From Desulfobacteraceae bacterium (lineage in GTDB: Bacteria; Desulfobacterota; Desulfobacteria; Desulfobacterales; Desulfobacteraceae), in contig PIVQ01000466.1 in NCBI GenBank assembly GCA_003354055.1, positions 1 through 6,048 of the forward strand: 6,048 bases of DNA. Reading direction: 5' to 3'. The number at the start of each line of letters is the position of its first letter. Position 1 is the first letter of the stretch. This document shows, in pieces, positions 1 to 6,013 of this stretch. Made by a program: the position numbers and the translations under genes. The notes beneath the pieces are model-generated. The model saw only the letters and a program-made list of their open reading frames with translations. It had not been told where the DNA came from and searched no databases.

Positions 1-554
1 GAATCTTTTTCGAGTGTGGCAAATTTGGGCAAAAAAAGCTGGCAGACCCGCTGGGCAATGGTGATAAAAAAGATCACGCAGAACAGGGTCATAAAAATAT
101 CATAGGTATGAAAGGTGAGGAAAAGGTCCGGATCAACTGCCAGAGCTGTTTTTATAGCTGCCAGGTTGGGGGTCCCCCCGGTGTATACCGCCACCGCCAT
201 GCCCACCAGTTTCCAGTTGTCTACCCCTGCGATCCATAAGTATCCGGCCCCGGAGACCAGGATGATGGAGAAAATGGCCAGGACCATGGATAAAAGGGTT
301 TTACCGGCAAGCCTCATCCATTGTTTCAGATCCAGGGAGAAGAGAAGAAGCGGCAGGGACAGGGCCACGGTAACTTCGCAGATACTCTCCTGAACCTTGA
401 AAATTTCTACAGGCAGGACATTAATATTACCCAGAACCAGACCGACCCCGTAACAGATAATAATCATACCGATTTTATCCAGCAGGGGATACCGGATGCA
501 GGCGTAGATGATAAGTGCCGGAAACACAAGGTAAAAAACAAGGGATGCTGCCAT
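1..554 (-). CDS. DUF819-family membrane protein (YjcL-like), N-terminal part only
   Basis: This gene starts at ATG 554 and stays open to the left edge, giving 184 complete codons with no stop, so about half of a protein of usually near 380-400 residues is present. The start is fixed by an AGGAGG at 561-566, six bases upstream. The translation is strongly hydrophobic, with likely membrane segments near residues 4-20, 28-42, 62-75, 86-106, 117-137 and 148-168. Recognisable family features are the ALSLPLLLFSLDLKQW stretch (residues 64-79) and the glycine-rich YTGGTPNLAAIKTAL stretch (124-138), which I recognise from DUF819 (Bacillus YjcL) proteins. The function of the family is not established; it is a multi-spanning inner-membrane protein, presumably a transporter. 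The gene has its own promoter and two operator-like palindromes, so it is probably controlled separately from the upstream deoR gene. Family assignment is from memory of motifs, not a search. Confidence 0.8.
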   Translation of the reverse strand, partial: MAASLVFYLVFPALIIYACIRYPLLDKIGMIIICYGVGLVLGNINVLPVEIFKVQESICEVTVALSLPLLLFSLDLKQWMRLAGKTLLSMVLAIFSIILVSGAGYLWIAGVDNWKLVGMAVAVYTGGTPNLAAIKTALAVDPDLFLTFHTYDIFMTLFCVIFFITIAQRVCQLFLPKFATLEKD

Positions 555-570
555 GGACTGCCTCCTAATA

Positions 571-582
571 TTACTATCGTGA
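571..582. promoter_or_regulatory. Second, degenerate copy of the operator
   Basis: TTACTATCGTGA matches TCACTATAGTGA, the core of the upstream palindrome (591-602), at 10 of 12 positions. The two are offset by exactly 20 bp, about two helical turns, so two dimers could bind the same face of the DNA. This copy lies in the untranslated leader, just upstream of the ribosome binding site at 561-566. Confidence 0.5.
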
Positions 583-587
583 TTAAT

Positions 588-605
588 ATTTCACTATAGT
601 GAAAT
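588..605. promoter_or_regulatory. Perfect 18-bp palindromic operator over the -10 region
   Basis: The bases ATTTCACTATAGTGAAAT are identical to their own reverse complement. The site overlaps the -10 box and the probable transcription start of the DUF819 gene, so a dimeric repressor is the natural reading. The binding protein is not identifiable here; the neighbouring DeoR-family protein is only one candidate, and a GntR-like or other regulator encoded elsewhere is as likely. Confidence 0.6.
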
Positions 606-630
606 TAAATTCTATGGCGGGATATGTCAA
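588..630 (-). promoter_or_regulatory. Sigma-70-type promoter of the DUF819 gene
   Basis: Read on the minus strand there is a perfect TTGACA -35 box (625-630), a 17-base spacer and a TAATTT -10 box (602-607). Transcription would begin near 595, giving a short leader of about 40 bases before ATG 554. The -10 box and the start point lie inside the 18-bp palindrome at 588-605, a layout expected for repression by blocking RNA polymerase. Confidence 0.7.
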
Positions 631-649
631 GGATTATTATCGATGAAGC

Positions 650-685
650 AGCGAGAGAAGCGAGAAGAGCTGGAAAAGCGAGAAA
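650..685. repeat. Degenerate tandem array of a 9-bp unit, inverted relative to 827-880
   Basis: On the plus strand four consecutive 9-base units can be read: AGCGAGAGA, AGCGAGAAG, AGCTGGAAA and AGCGAGAAA. The consensus AGCGAGAAG is the reverse complement of the CTTCTCGCT unit repeated at 827-880. The divergence between units suggests this array is older or under less homogenising pressure than the perfect array. Confidence 0.75.
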
Positions 686-826
686 AGGGAATGCATATTG
701 GAGTATGATTGATGGAAATGTTTTAGTACAGCGGTAGGGAACTTTGGTGCTCGTGCTATGGAGGACGTGGGTGGTGTATGGTTTTTTTAATTAATTTAAT
801 TGCTTATATCGTTCAGCGTCTGTAGG

Positions 827-880
827 CTTCTCGCTCTTCTCGCTCTTCTCGCTCTTCTCGCTCTTCTCGCTCTTCTCGCT
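827..880. repeat. Six perfect tandem copies of a 9-bp unit
   Basis: CTTCTCGCT is repeated six times without a mismatch (54 bp on the plus strand); on the deoR strand the unit is AGCGAGAAG. The array begins four bases beyond the deoR stop codon. Perfect identity of short units is typical of slippage-prone variable-number repeats. As a unit of three codons, copy-number change would not shift a reading frame crossing it. Confidence 0.95.
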
Positions 881-884
881 TCGT

Positions 885-1661
885 TTATTCCCGCGCAATA
901 ATCACCTTGATACCGAGATCTTCCAGCATCTTTTTAAAGTCCGGTTTAATCCCGGCGTCGGTGATCAATACATCGATTTTTTTGATGGGGGCGGTGACAA
1001 AGTTGGAGACAACCCCGATTTTGCTGTGATCGGTAACCACCACCACAGGACCCTGGGTCCGTTCGATCATCAGCCTGGTGACCTCAGCCTCCTGCTGGAT
1101 CGGGGTGGTGAGGCCGAATTTTATGCTCAGGCCGTCCACACCGATGATGGCTTTGGAACCGCAGGCCTGGTCCAGCACCGTATGGGTGAAAAAGCCGATC
1201 ATGGAGTTGGATTCACGCCGGAAAATACCGCCGGTGAGAATCAGTTCAATATCCGGATTGGTGACCTCCAGCAGGGCATTGGCATTGGAGGTGATCACCC
1301 GAAGCTGTTTGCCTGTCAGGTGGCGGAGCACTTGGGAGGTGGTAGATCCTGTATTGATGAGCAGGGTATCTCCGGGTTCCACAACCCGGTTGACGGCTTT
1401 ACCGATCAATTCTTTTTCCAGGCGGTTGATCTGGTCTTTTTCCGTGTACAGGGGTTCGGTCTTCATCCGGTGGCGGAGAATGGCTCCCCCATGGGTACGG
1501 TCCAGAACGCCCTGTTTTTCAAGGACATCAAGATCCCGTCGGATGGTCAGCTCCGTAACGTTGAACTTTTTGCTTAGATCTACAACCTTAGCCACCCCTT
1601 TTTCTTCGACGATCTTACGGATCCGTGTCTGCCGGTCTGCCGGTATATACGTTTGTGCCAT
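885..1661 (-). CDS. DeoR/GlpR-family transcriptional regulator
   Basis: The 258-residue product has the usual length and architecture of DeoR-family repressors. The N-terminal winged helix-turn-helix covers about residues 6-60, with the family signature ELTIRRDLDVLEKQG (37-51) followed by LDRTHGGA (53-60). The C-terminal sugar-phosphate-sensing domain shows NTGSTTSQVLRHL (103-115), LTGGIFR (142-148), GVDGLS (174-179), the conserved EAEVTRLMI (191-199), VVVTDHSKIG (207-216) and ITDAGI (233-238). Such proteins repress catabolic operons and release DNA on binding a phosphorylated sugar or polyol; GlpR, which senses glycerol 3-phosphate, is the best-known member. Its position near a glycerol-type importer suggests a GlpR-like role, which is inference. 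The residue before TGSTT is Asn103, where many relatives have Asp. The ATG at 1661 has only a weak purine-rich stretch (GGGA) upstream, so expression is probably low; the start is otherwise supported by the typical IPADRQTRI opening. The stop is TAA at 885-887. Confidence 0.9.
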   Translation of the reverse strand: MAQTYIPADRQTRIRKIVEEKGVAKVVDLSKKFNVTELTIRRDLDVLEKQGVLDRTHGGAILRHRMKTEPLYTEKDQINRLEKELIGKAVNRVVEPGDTLLINTGSTTSQVLRHLTGKQLRVITSNANALLEVTNPDIELILTGGIFRRESNSMIGFFTHTVLDQACGSKAIIGVDGLSIKFGLTTPIQQEAEVTRLMIERTQGPVVVVTDHSKIGVVSNFVTAPIKKIDVLITDAGIKPDFKKMLEDLGIKVIIARE

Positions 1662-1700
1662 GTGATTTTTCCCGTTTGAATAAGGATCGGCTCCTAAATT

Positions 1701-1765
1701 ACTTGATCTTTTGTTTCCAAAATACCCAGTCTTTTAAGGGGTTTTGGAAACAATTTAGATCAAGT
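1701..1765. repeat. 65-base imperfect inverted repeat between the chemoreceptor gene and deoR
   Basis: The left arm is ACTTGATCT (1701-1709), three unpaired bases, then GTTTCCAAAA (1713-1722). The right arm is TTTTGGAAAC (1742-1751), five unpaired bases, then AGATCAAGT (1757-1765). All 19 arm positions pair, around an apical segment of 19 bases. On the deoR strand it starts 24 bases after the chemoreceptor stop codon and is not followed by a T-run, so it is a weak terminator candidate on that strand; mRNA 3'-end protection or an operator for deoR autoregulation are alternatives. Confidence 0.65.
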
Positions 1766-1789
1766 TATTTTGTAACGATTCCTAAGTGC

Positions 1790-3781
1790 TTAAATTTTAA
1801 ATTTTCCAACCACCTTGTTCTGCTGCTGCGATAATAATGCGAGCTCCTCTGCATTATCATTAACATCACTGCTTTTGGAAGAGATATCTCGGGAAGTTTG
1901 CCCCAATTGTTCAATTTCTCCTGAAATTTCTAAAATGGCTGAACTGCCCTGGTTGATATTGTCGTTTACATTGCCTATGGATTCGGATACCTGGCTCACA
2001 TTTGCGGCAATTTCCCGGGTGGTGGCAGATTGTTCTTCAACTGCCGAGGCAATGGTAGATACAATGGTATCCACATCGCTGACCACGGAGGAGATGGATT
2101 GAATCACCTCAATGGTACCGTCTGTGCTGTTCTGAATACCGGCCACCTGGGCCTTGATCTCGTTTGTGGCTTTCGCAGTCTGACCGGCCAGGTCTTTAAT
2201 TTCATTGGCCACTACGGCAAATCCCTTGCCCGCCTCCCCGGCCCTGGCCGCTTCTATGGTGGCGTTCAGGGAAAGCAGGTTGACCTGCTCCGAGATGTCA
2301 GTGATACTTTCCACCACTTTTTCGATAGCCTGGGCCGCCGCACCCAGATCCTTGACCTGGTCCGAGGCGGAGTTGACATGGGTGACGGCCTCATCTGTAA
2401 TGGATCTGGCCTGTCCCGTATTGTTGGAGATCTCATTGATGGTGGCGGTCATCTCCTCTGCTGCCGCCGCAACCATATTGATGTTGGCGGATGCATCTTC
2501 CATGGCTCCTGCAACCGTTGTCATGGAACTGCTCAGGGCTGATGCATTTGCGGATATTCTATCGGTCTTTTCAGAGGCATTACCGGCATTCTCCGTCATA
2601 AGTCCGGCAAGCCCTGTCAGGGTTTTCGAAGAGTTGCCCAACTGGCCTGCACTGCCGGATAGATCCGTGATAATATCGTGGATCCGGGTGATAAAGGTGT
2701 TAAACCAGCGTCCCAGTTCCCCGACCTCATCCGTGCTGGTAATCTCAAGTCGCTTGGTCAGATCTCCCTCACCCTGGGCAATATCCTTTAAGCCTTCTGA
2801 AATCTTGGTGACCGGTTTGATGAACATCCGGCTTAGGAAAAATCCGACCAGGACAAGGGCACCGATGCAGCAGAGTATCCCTGTCCAGGCAATCAGTGTG
2901 GCGGTTTTAGTCGCGGCCTTTGCGGTGGAGTTGTGAAGCAGGCTGCCGGTTTCATTGATGGATGTTTTGTTTTCTGAAATAACCGTTTTAAGGCTTTGTT
3001 TGATGGTGGCCAGTACATGATCGGATTCCATCTTAAGCGTATTGCTTATTTCGGCGCTGTTGTCCGCCCGTACGGTTTCAAACCGGGTGGATAGTTCTTT
3101 GATCTGAAGGTTTACCACATCCTTGGCAATACAGACCACAATGGACCCCTGAGGCTCCCCAAAGTATTCCACCTTTTTTTCATAGACCAGGACACTGGTA
3201 TCTTTTCTGGACTCTTCCAAAACCACCAGGGATTCCTCGTCTGTGGGCCGTTTTTCAAGATATTCAAAAATGCGGTCATCCACGGTATCCAGGTATCCGG
3301 GCATGGGGGTTCCATCCGCTTCCAGATACATCACATAGATAACCTCGTCCGATCCCGAGGCCAGACGACTGTATTTTCTCAATTCTGTATAATTTTTTTC
3401 AACCAGAAAGGTCAGGGTCATTTTATTGAGCAGATTGCCCAATACTTCGGCATTGGTTTTGACCAGAAGTTCCATGCCGGCTTTGATGTTTTTTTCTTCT
3501 TCGGAAAGGGCGGCAGCTGTTTTATTGGAGAGATTTTCAACTGCATTGGCTGTCATGCTGCCAAGGGATTTTGCCGTCTCGGCCTCAAGGGCGGTGAATT
3601 TTGTTGCGGACTTTTTGGCGGTGGTTTTCAGGTTTTGTGTGACGTCCTTCTCCATGGTGGAGAGAATTGTGGTCTGCACACTGAAAATGGAAAGAGAGAT
3701 AATGGTAAAGGACAGTGCAAGGATAAGGGCTAACACAGACAATAATTTGAATTTCAGGCTCTTTTTGAAACGGTCAATCAT
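1790..3781 (-). CDS. Methyl-accepting chemotaxis protein with Cache-like sensor domain
   Basis: This 663-residue transmembrane chemoreceptor signals ligand binding to the CheA/CheW array. A short cytoplasmic start (MIDRFKK) precedes membrane helix 1 (about 12-36). A roughly 260-residue periplasmic region follows (37-294), flanked by long helices and containing Cache-like strands [17 protein letters not shown] (147-163) and [16 protein letters not shown] (208-223). Membrane helix 2 (about 295-317) leads into a HAMP domain (about 318-370, with [23 protein letters not shown]). The cytoplasmic coiled-coil hairpin has its conserved tip at about 494-530 ([19 protein letters not shown], then [15 protein letters not shown]). 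There is no C-terminal NWETF-type pentapeptide for CheR/CheB tethering. I chose ATG 3781 because AGGGAG lies six bases upstream and the protein begins in the usual way; the in-frame ATG at 3832 lies inside the preceding terminator. The ligand is unknown. Lying between a glycerol-type transporter and a GlpR-like regulator, it may sense glycerol or a related compound, but this is positional inference only. Confidence 0.93.
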   Translation of the reverse strand: MIDRFKKSLKFKLLSVLALILALSFTIISLSIFSVQTTILSTMEKDVTQNLKTTAKKSATKFTALEAETAKSLGSMTANAVENLSNKTAAALSEEEKNIKAGMELLVKTNAEVLGNLLNKMTLTFLVEKNYTELRKYSRLASGSDEVIYVMYLEADGTPMPGYLDTVDDRIFEYLEKRPTDEESLVVLEESRKDTSVLVYEKKVEYFGEPQGSIVVCIAKDVVNLQIKELSTRFETVRADNSAEISNTLKMESDHVLATIKQSLKTVISENKTSINETGSLLHNSTAKAATKTATLIAWTGILCCIGALVLVGFFLSRMFIKPVTKISEGLKDIAQGEGDLTKRLEITSTDEVGELGRWFNTFITRIHDIITDLSGSAGQLGNSSKTLTGLAGLMTENAGNASEKTDRISANASALSSSMTTVAGAMEDASANINMVAAAAEEMTATINEISNNTGQARSITDEAVTHVNSASDQVKDLGAAAQAIEKVVESITDISEQVNLLSLNATIEAARAGEAGKGFAVVANEIKDLAGQTAKATNEIKAQVAGIQNSTDGTIEVIQSISSVVSDVDTIVSTIASAVEEQSATTREIAANVSQVSESIGNVNDNINQGSSAILEISGEIEQLGQTSRDISSKSSDVNDNAEELALLSQQQNKVVGKFKI

Positions 3782-3787
3782 CGGGCT

Positions 3788-3793
3788 CTCCCT
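3788..3793 (-). promoter_or_regulatory. Ribosome binding site that fixes the chemoreceptor start
   Basis: AGGGAG on the minus strand lies six bases before ATG 3781. It supports this start over the in-frame ATG at 3832, which would add 17 residues encoded by the terminator stem and its flank. Confidence 0.75.
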
Positions 3794-3805
3794 GCAAGAA
3801 AACGG

Positions 3806-3848
3806 GTTAAAACAACAAAGGGGCATTCTCAAAGAAAATGCCCCTTTG
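3806..3848 (-). terminator. Intrinsic terminator after the glpV-like gene
   Basis: A perfect 12-bp stem (3837-3848 pairing with 3816-3827) closes a 9-base loop. On the minus strand it is followed by a T-rich run (TTGTTTT, 3815-3809 and on). It begins about 30 bases beyond the TAA of the substrate-binding gene and ends the importer operon. The chemoreceptor start codon is only about 35 bases past the stem, so that gene needs read-through or a promoter overlapping the end of glpV; I could not identify a convincing one. Confidence 0.85.
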
Positions 3849-3880
3849 CCGTTTAGCTTATGTCAGAAAAAAGCAAATGA

Positions 3881-5596
3881 TTATTGCTGCCAGGTTTTGA
3901 GCAGTTCGTCATAATCAACAGTTTTTCCCTGGGGTTTTTCATTGGCCAGTTTAGCCTTGGGGCTTCCTGGTTTTTTCAACCATTCTTCAGGATCTACCTT
4001 TGGATTCAGTTTGGGGCCTTTGTCGCCCTGAACACCGGCCCGTTCAATACGGGCAAGGATTTTATCCTGTTCTTTGGCCAGGTTATCCATGGCGCGGGAT
4101 ACGGTTACTTCGCCGGCTACGGCTTCACCGATATTCTGCCACCAGAGCTGGGCCAGTTTGGGATAGTCAGGTACGTTGGTGCCGGTAGGCGTCCACTGAA
4201 CACGGGCAGGACTTCTGTAGAATTCTACAAGACCGCCAAGTTTCGGGGCACGGTCTGTAAAAGACTGGTGACGGATGTCGCTGTCACGTACAGGGGTCAG
4301 GCCAACATGGGCTTTTTTCAGGGAAACAGATTTAGATACACAGAACTGGGCAAACAGCCAGGCTGCTTTTCTTCTGTCAACCGGAGTGGATTTAAGCAGG
4401 GTCCAGGAACCGCAATCCTGATAACCCAGTTTCATGCCTTCTTCCCAGTAAGGACCGTGGGGAGAGGGAGCCATACGCCATTTGGGGGTACCGTCTGCAT
4501 TTACAACCGGGGTGCCTTTTTTAACCATGTCGGCGGTAAAGGCAGTGTACCAGAAGATCTGCTGGGCTACGTTGCCTTTGGCAAGTGCGGGAAGACTCTG
4601 GTAGAAGTCCATTCCCAATGCGCCAGGAGGGGCATATTTTCTCAGCCATTCCATGTATTTTCTCAGGGCGTATTTGGCAGCCGGAGAGTTGGTGGCGCCG
4701 CCGCGTTCTACGGAAGATCCAACCGGGCGGTTGTTTTTATCTACACGGATACCCCATTCGTCAACAGGCTTACCATTGGGAAGGCCTTTGTCGCCGCAGC
4801 CGGCCATGGAGAGCCATGCATCGGTGAAACGCCAGCCAAGATCCGGTGCTTTTTTACCATAATCCATATGGCCGTAAATTGCTTTACCGTCGATTTCCTT
4901 GACATGGTTGCCGAAAAAGTCGGCAATGTCGTCATAGGCAGACCAGTTCACGGGAACGCCAAGTTCATACCCATAGATTTCTTTAAATTGCTTTTTGAAA
5001 TCAGCACGGTTGAACCAGTCGTATCTGAACCAGTATAGGTTGGCAAACTGCTGGTCAGGCATCTGGTAGAGTTTTCCGTCAGGACCTGTGGTAAAGATTT
5101 TCCCCATGAAATCATCAATATCAAGGGTGGGCAGAGTAACGTCTTTGCCTTCGCCGGTCATCCAGTCTGTCAGGTTGACCACATGTCCGTACCGGTAATG
5201 AGTACCGATAAGGTCGGAGTCGTTGACATAGGCGTCAAATACGTTTTTGCCGGACTGCATCTGAACCTGAAGCTTTTCAATGACATCGCCTTCCTGGATC
5301 AGGTCATGGGTGACCTTGATACCGGTAATTTCGAAAAAGGCCTTTGCCAGGGTTTTGGATTCATACTCATGTGTGGGGATGGTTTCGGAAACCACTTTGA
5401 TTTCCATACCTTTAAACGGAGTTGCGGCTTTGATAAACCACTCCATCTCTTTGAGCTGCTCTGCTTTTGACAAAGTAGAGGGCTGGAATTCACCATCAAC
5501 CCATTTCTTTGCAGCATCCATTCCGGCGTAGGCCGGTATGGAGAACAGGACAAGCGCCAAACCTGCGGCCAAGCCTGTGGCTAAAAGTTTTCTCAT
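3881..5596 (-). CDS. glpV: Glycerol-type ABC transporter substrate-binding protein (GlpV-like)
   Basis: The product is a 571-residue periplasmic binding protein that would capture the substrate, probably glycerol, and deliver it to the membrane permeases. A classical Sec signal peptide occupies residues 1-24 (positive MRK, hydrophobic core, cleavage after AYA); no lipobox cysteine is present, so the mature protein should be soluble. The mature part has extracellular solute-binding features: a first lobe with KVVSETIPTHEYESKTL (67-83) and GDVIEKLQVQMQSGKNVFDAY (103-123), the motif YQMPDQQFANLYWFRYDWF (177-195), and WRFTDAWLSMAGCG (255-268). It is longer than common sugar-binding proteins (400-450) and matches the length and character of GlpV proteins of the rhizobial glycerol importer. 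Cys267, Cys395 and Cys419 remain after cleavage. The gene follows the DUF2160 gene by 109 bases, has a GGGAGGA site at 5603-5609 six bases before ATG, and is followed by a strong terminator. The exact substrate is inferred from gene context; another polyol is possible. Confidence 0.85.
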   Translation of the reverse strand: MRKLLATGLAAGLALVLFSIPAYAGMDAAKKWVDGEFQPSTLSKAEQLKEMEWFIKAATPFKGMEIKVVSETIPTHEYESKTLAKAFFEITGIKVTHDLIQEGDVIEKLQVQMQSGKNVFDAYVNDSDLIGTHYRYGHVVNLTDWMTGEGKDVTLPTLDIDDFMGKIFTTGPDGKLYQMPDQQFANLYWFRYDWFNRADFKKQFKEIYGYELGVPVNWSAYDDIADFFGNHVKEIDGKAIYGHMDYGKKAPDLGWRFTDAWLSMAGCGDKGLPNGKPVDEWGIRVDKNNRPVGSSVERGGATNSPAAKYALRKYMEWLRKYAPPGALGMDFYQSLPALAKGNVAQQIFWYTAFTADMVKKGTPVVNADGTPKWRMAPSPHGPYWEEGMKLGYQDCGSWTLLKSTPVDRRKAAWLFAQFCVSKSVSLKKAHVGLTPVRDSDIRHQSFTDRAPKLGGLVEFYRSPARVQWTPTGTNVPDYPKLAQLWWQNIGEAVAGEVTVSRAMDNLAKEQDKILARIERAGVQGDKGPKLNPKVDPEEWLKKPGSPKAKLANEKPQGKTVDYDELLKTWQQ

Positions 5597-5609
5597 CTAC
5601 GATCCTCCC

Positions 5610-5690
5610 AAGGCCTTCAATAACGGTTTAAACAACGAAGATGCACCCGGGAAAAGACGTGAAGGCCTTTTTAAAAACCCTTTTCCCGGG
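5610..5690. repeat. Two interlocked inverted repeats in the glpU-glpV gap
   Basis: Pair A is AAGGCCTTCA (5610-5619) with TGAAGGCCTT (5660-5669), 10 of 10. Pair B is CCCGGGAAAAG (5646-5656) with CTTTTCCCGGG (5680-5690), 11 of 11. Their order along the DNA is A, B, A', B', so the two stems cross: in RNA they form either a pseudoknot or alternative hairpins. Pair A directly abuts the glpV ribosome binding site (5603-5609). No T-run follows stem B on the minus strand, so a simple terminator is unlikely. Confidence 0.75.
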
Positions 5691-5705
5691 CAGTAAACGA
5701 ACTAA

Positions 5706-5984
5706 CTAACCCCAGCGCATCACAATCATCATCCAGACAATTGCAATACCTAAGGCAAACCATATGGCCAGATCAGTCAAACCCACCCAGGCCAGGTGGA
5801 TATAGGCTGAACCTAAGAGGCCTACGAAAAGACGGTCTCCCCTTGTGGTTGAAATGGGGAGAAACCCTTTCCGTTGAACGGTCGGAGATTTAATTTCCCA
5901 AATCGTCATGCTGATGAGTATCAGAATGATAACGGAAAAAAAGGATGCAGTTGGAATTGTCCATGCCATCCATTCAAGATTCAT
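5706..5984 (-). CDS. glpU: DUF2160 small membrane protein of the glycerol importer (GlpU-like)
   Basis: The 92-residue product matches DUF2160 in length and motifs: WMAWTIPTASFF (5-16), the MTIWE element (26-30), then KGFLPISTTRGDRLFVGLLG (39-58) and IHLAWVGLTDLAIW (62-75), ending in RWG. Hydrophobic segments lie near residues 8-28, 53-70 and 72-90, so it should span the inner membrane two or three times with the charged TTRGDR element between. DUF2160 genes are found next to the permease and binding-protein genes of GlpSTPQUV-type glycerol importers; the biochemical role is not established. The start at 5984 has AAGGAGG at 5989-5995 with a short four-base spacer. The gene follows the permease stop by 29 bases and precedes the binding-protein gene, so co-transcription is very likely. 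The stop is TAG (5706-5708). Confidence 0.87.
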   Translation of the reverse strand: MNLEWMAWTIPTASFFSVIILILISMTIWEIKSPTVQRKGFLPISTTRGDRLFVGLLGSAYIHLAWVGLTDLAIWFALGIAIVWMMIVMRWG

Positions 5985-6013
5985 AACGCCTCCTTATAGC
6001 GTGGCAATCCATA

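Larger units (their letters stand above)
567..884. other. Gene-free spacer between deoR and the DUF819 gene
   Basis: This 318-base stretch contains no convincing gene of normal length. It holds the DUF819 promoter and operators at its left end, a four-unit degenerate 9-bp array at 650-685, a perfect six-unit 9-bp array at 827-880, and an AT-rich patch around 781-805. No intrinsic terminator with a stem and T-run follows deoR on the minus strand, so read-through toward the DUF819 gene is possible. Confidence 0.8.

Noticed and set aside
115..599. Two short plus-strand open frames opposite the DUF819 gene
   Set aside because: They are antisense to a hydrophobic coding frame with strong AGGAGG and family motifs, and look like shadows.
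827..880. CRISPR array
   Set aside because: The 9-bp units are directly adjacent with no spacers and are far shorter than CRISPR repeats.
1026..1665. Two overlapping plus-strand open frames opposite deoR
   Set aside because: Both lie over a complete DeoR-family gene with intact motifs, and neither has a convincing ribosome binding site or family resemblance.
2205..2936. Plus-strand open frame of 243 codons opposite the chemoreceptor gene
   Set aside because: Antisense shadow: the Ala/Ser/Val-rich translation mirrors the repetitive helical signalling domain on the other strand.
3782..3832. Alternative upstream start adding 17 residues to the chemoreceptor
   Set aside because: The extension is encoded by the arm and flank of the intrinsic terminator and has no good ribosome binding site, whereas ATG 3781 has AGGGAG at a proper distance.
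3849..3900. Sigma-54 or sigma-28 promoter for the chemoreceptor gene
   Set aside because: A TGGCA and a TTGC occur, but the GG-to-GC distance is 15 rather than 10, and no TAAA/GCCGATAA pair with correct spacing was found.
3884..5038. Long plus-strand open frame (384 codons) opposite the binding-protein gene
   Set aside because: It is fully antisense to a gene with a clear family match, signal peptide and ribosome binding site; its translation resembles no protein I recognise and is explained by codon use of the real gene.
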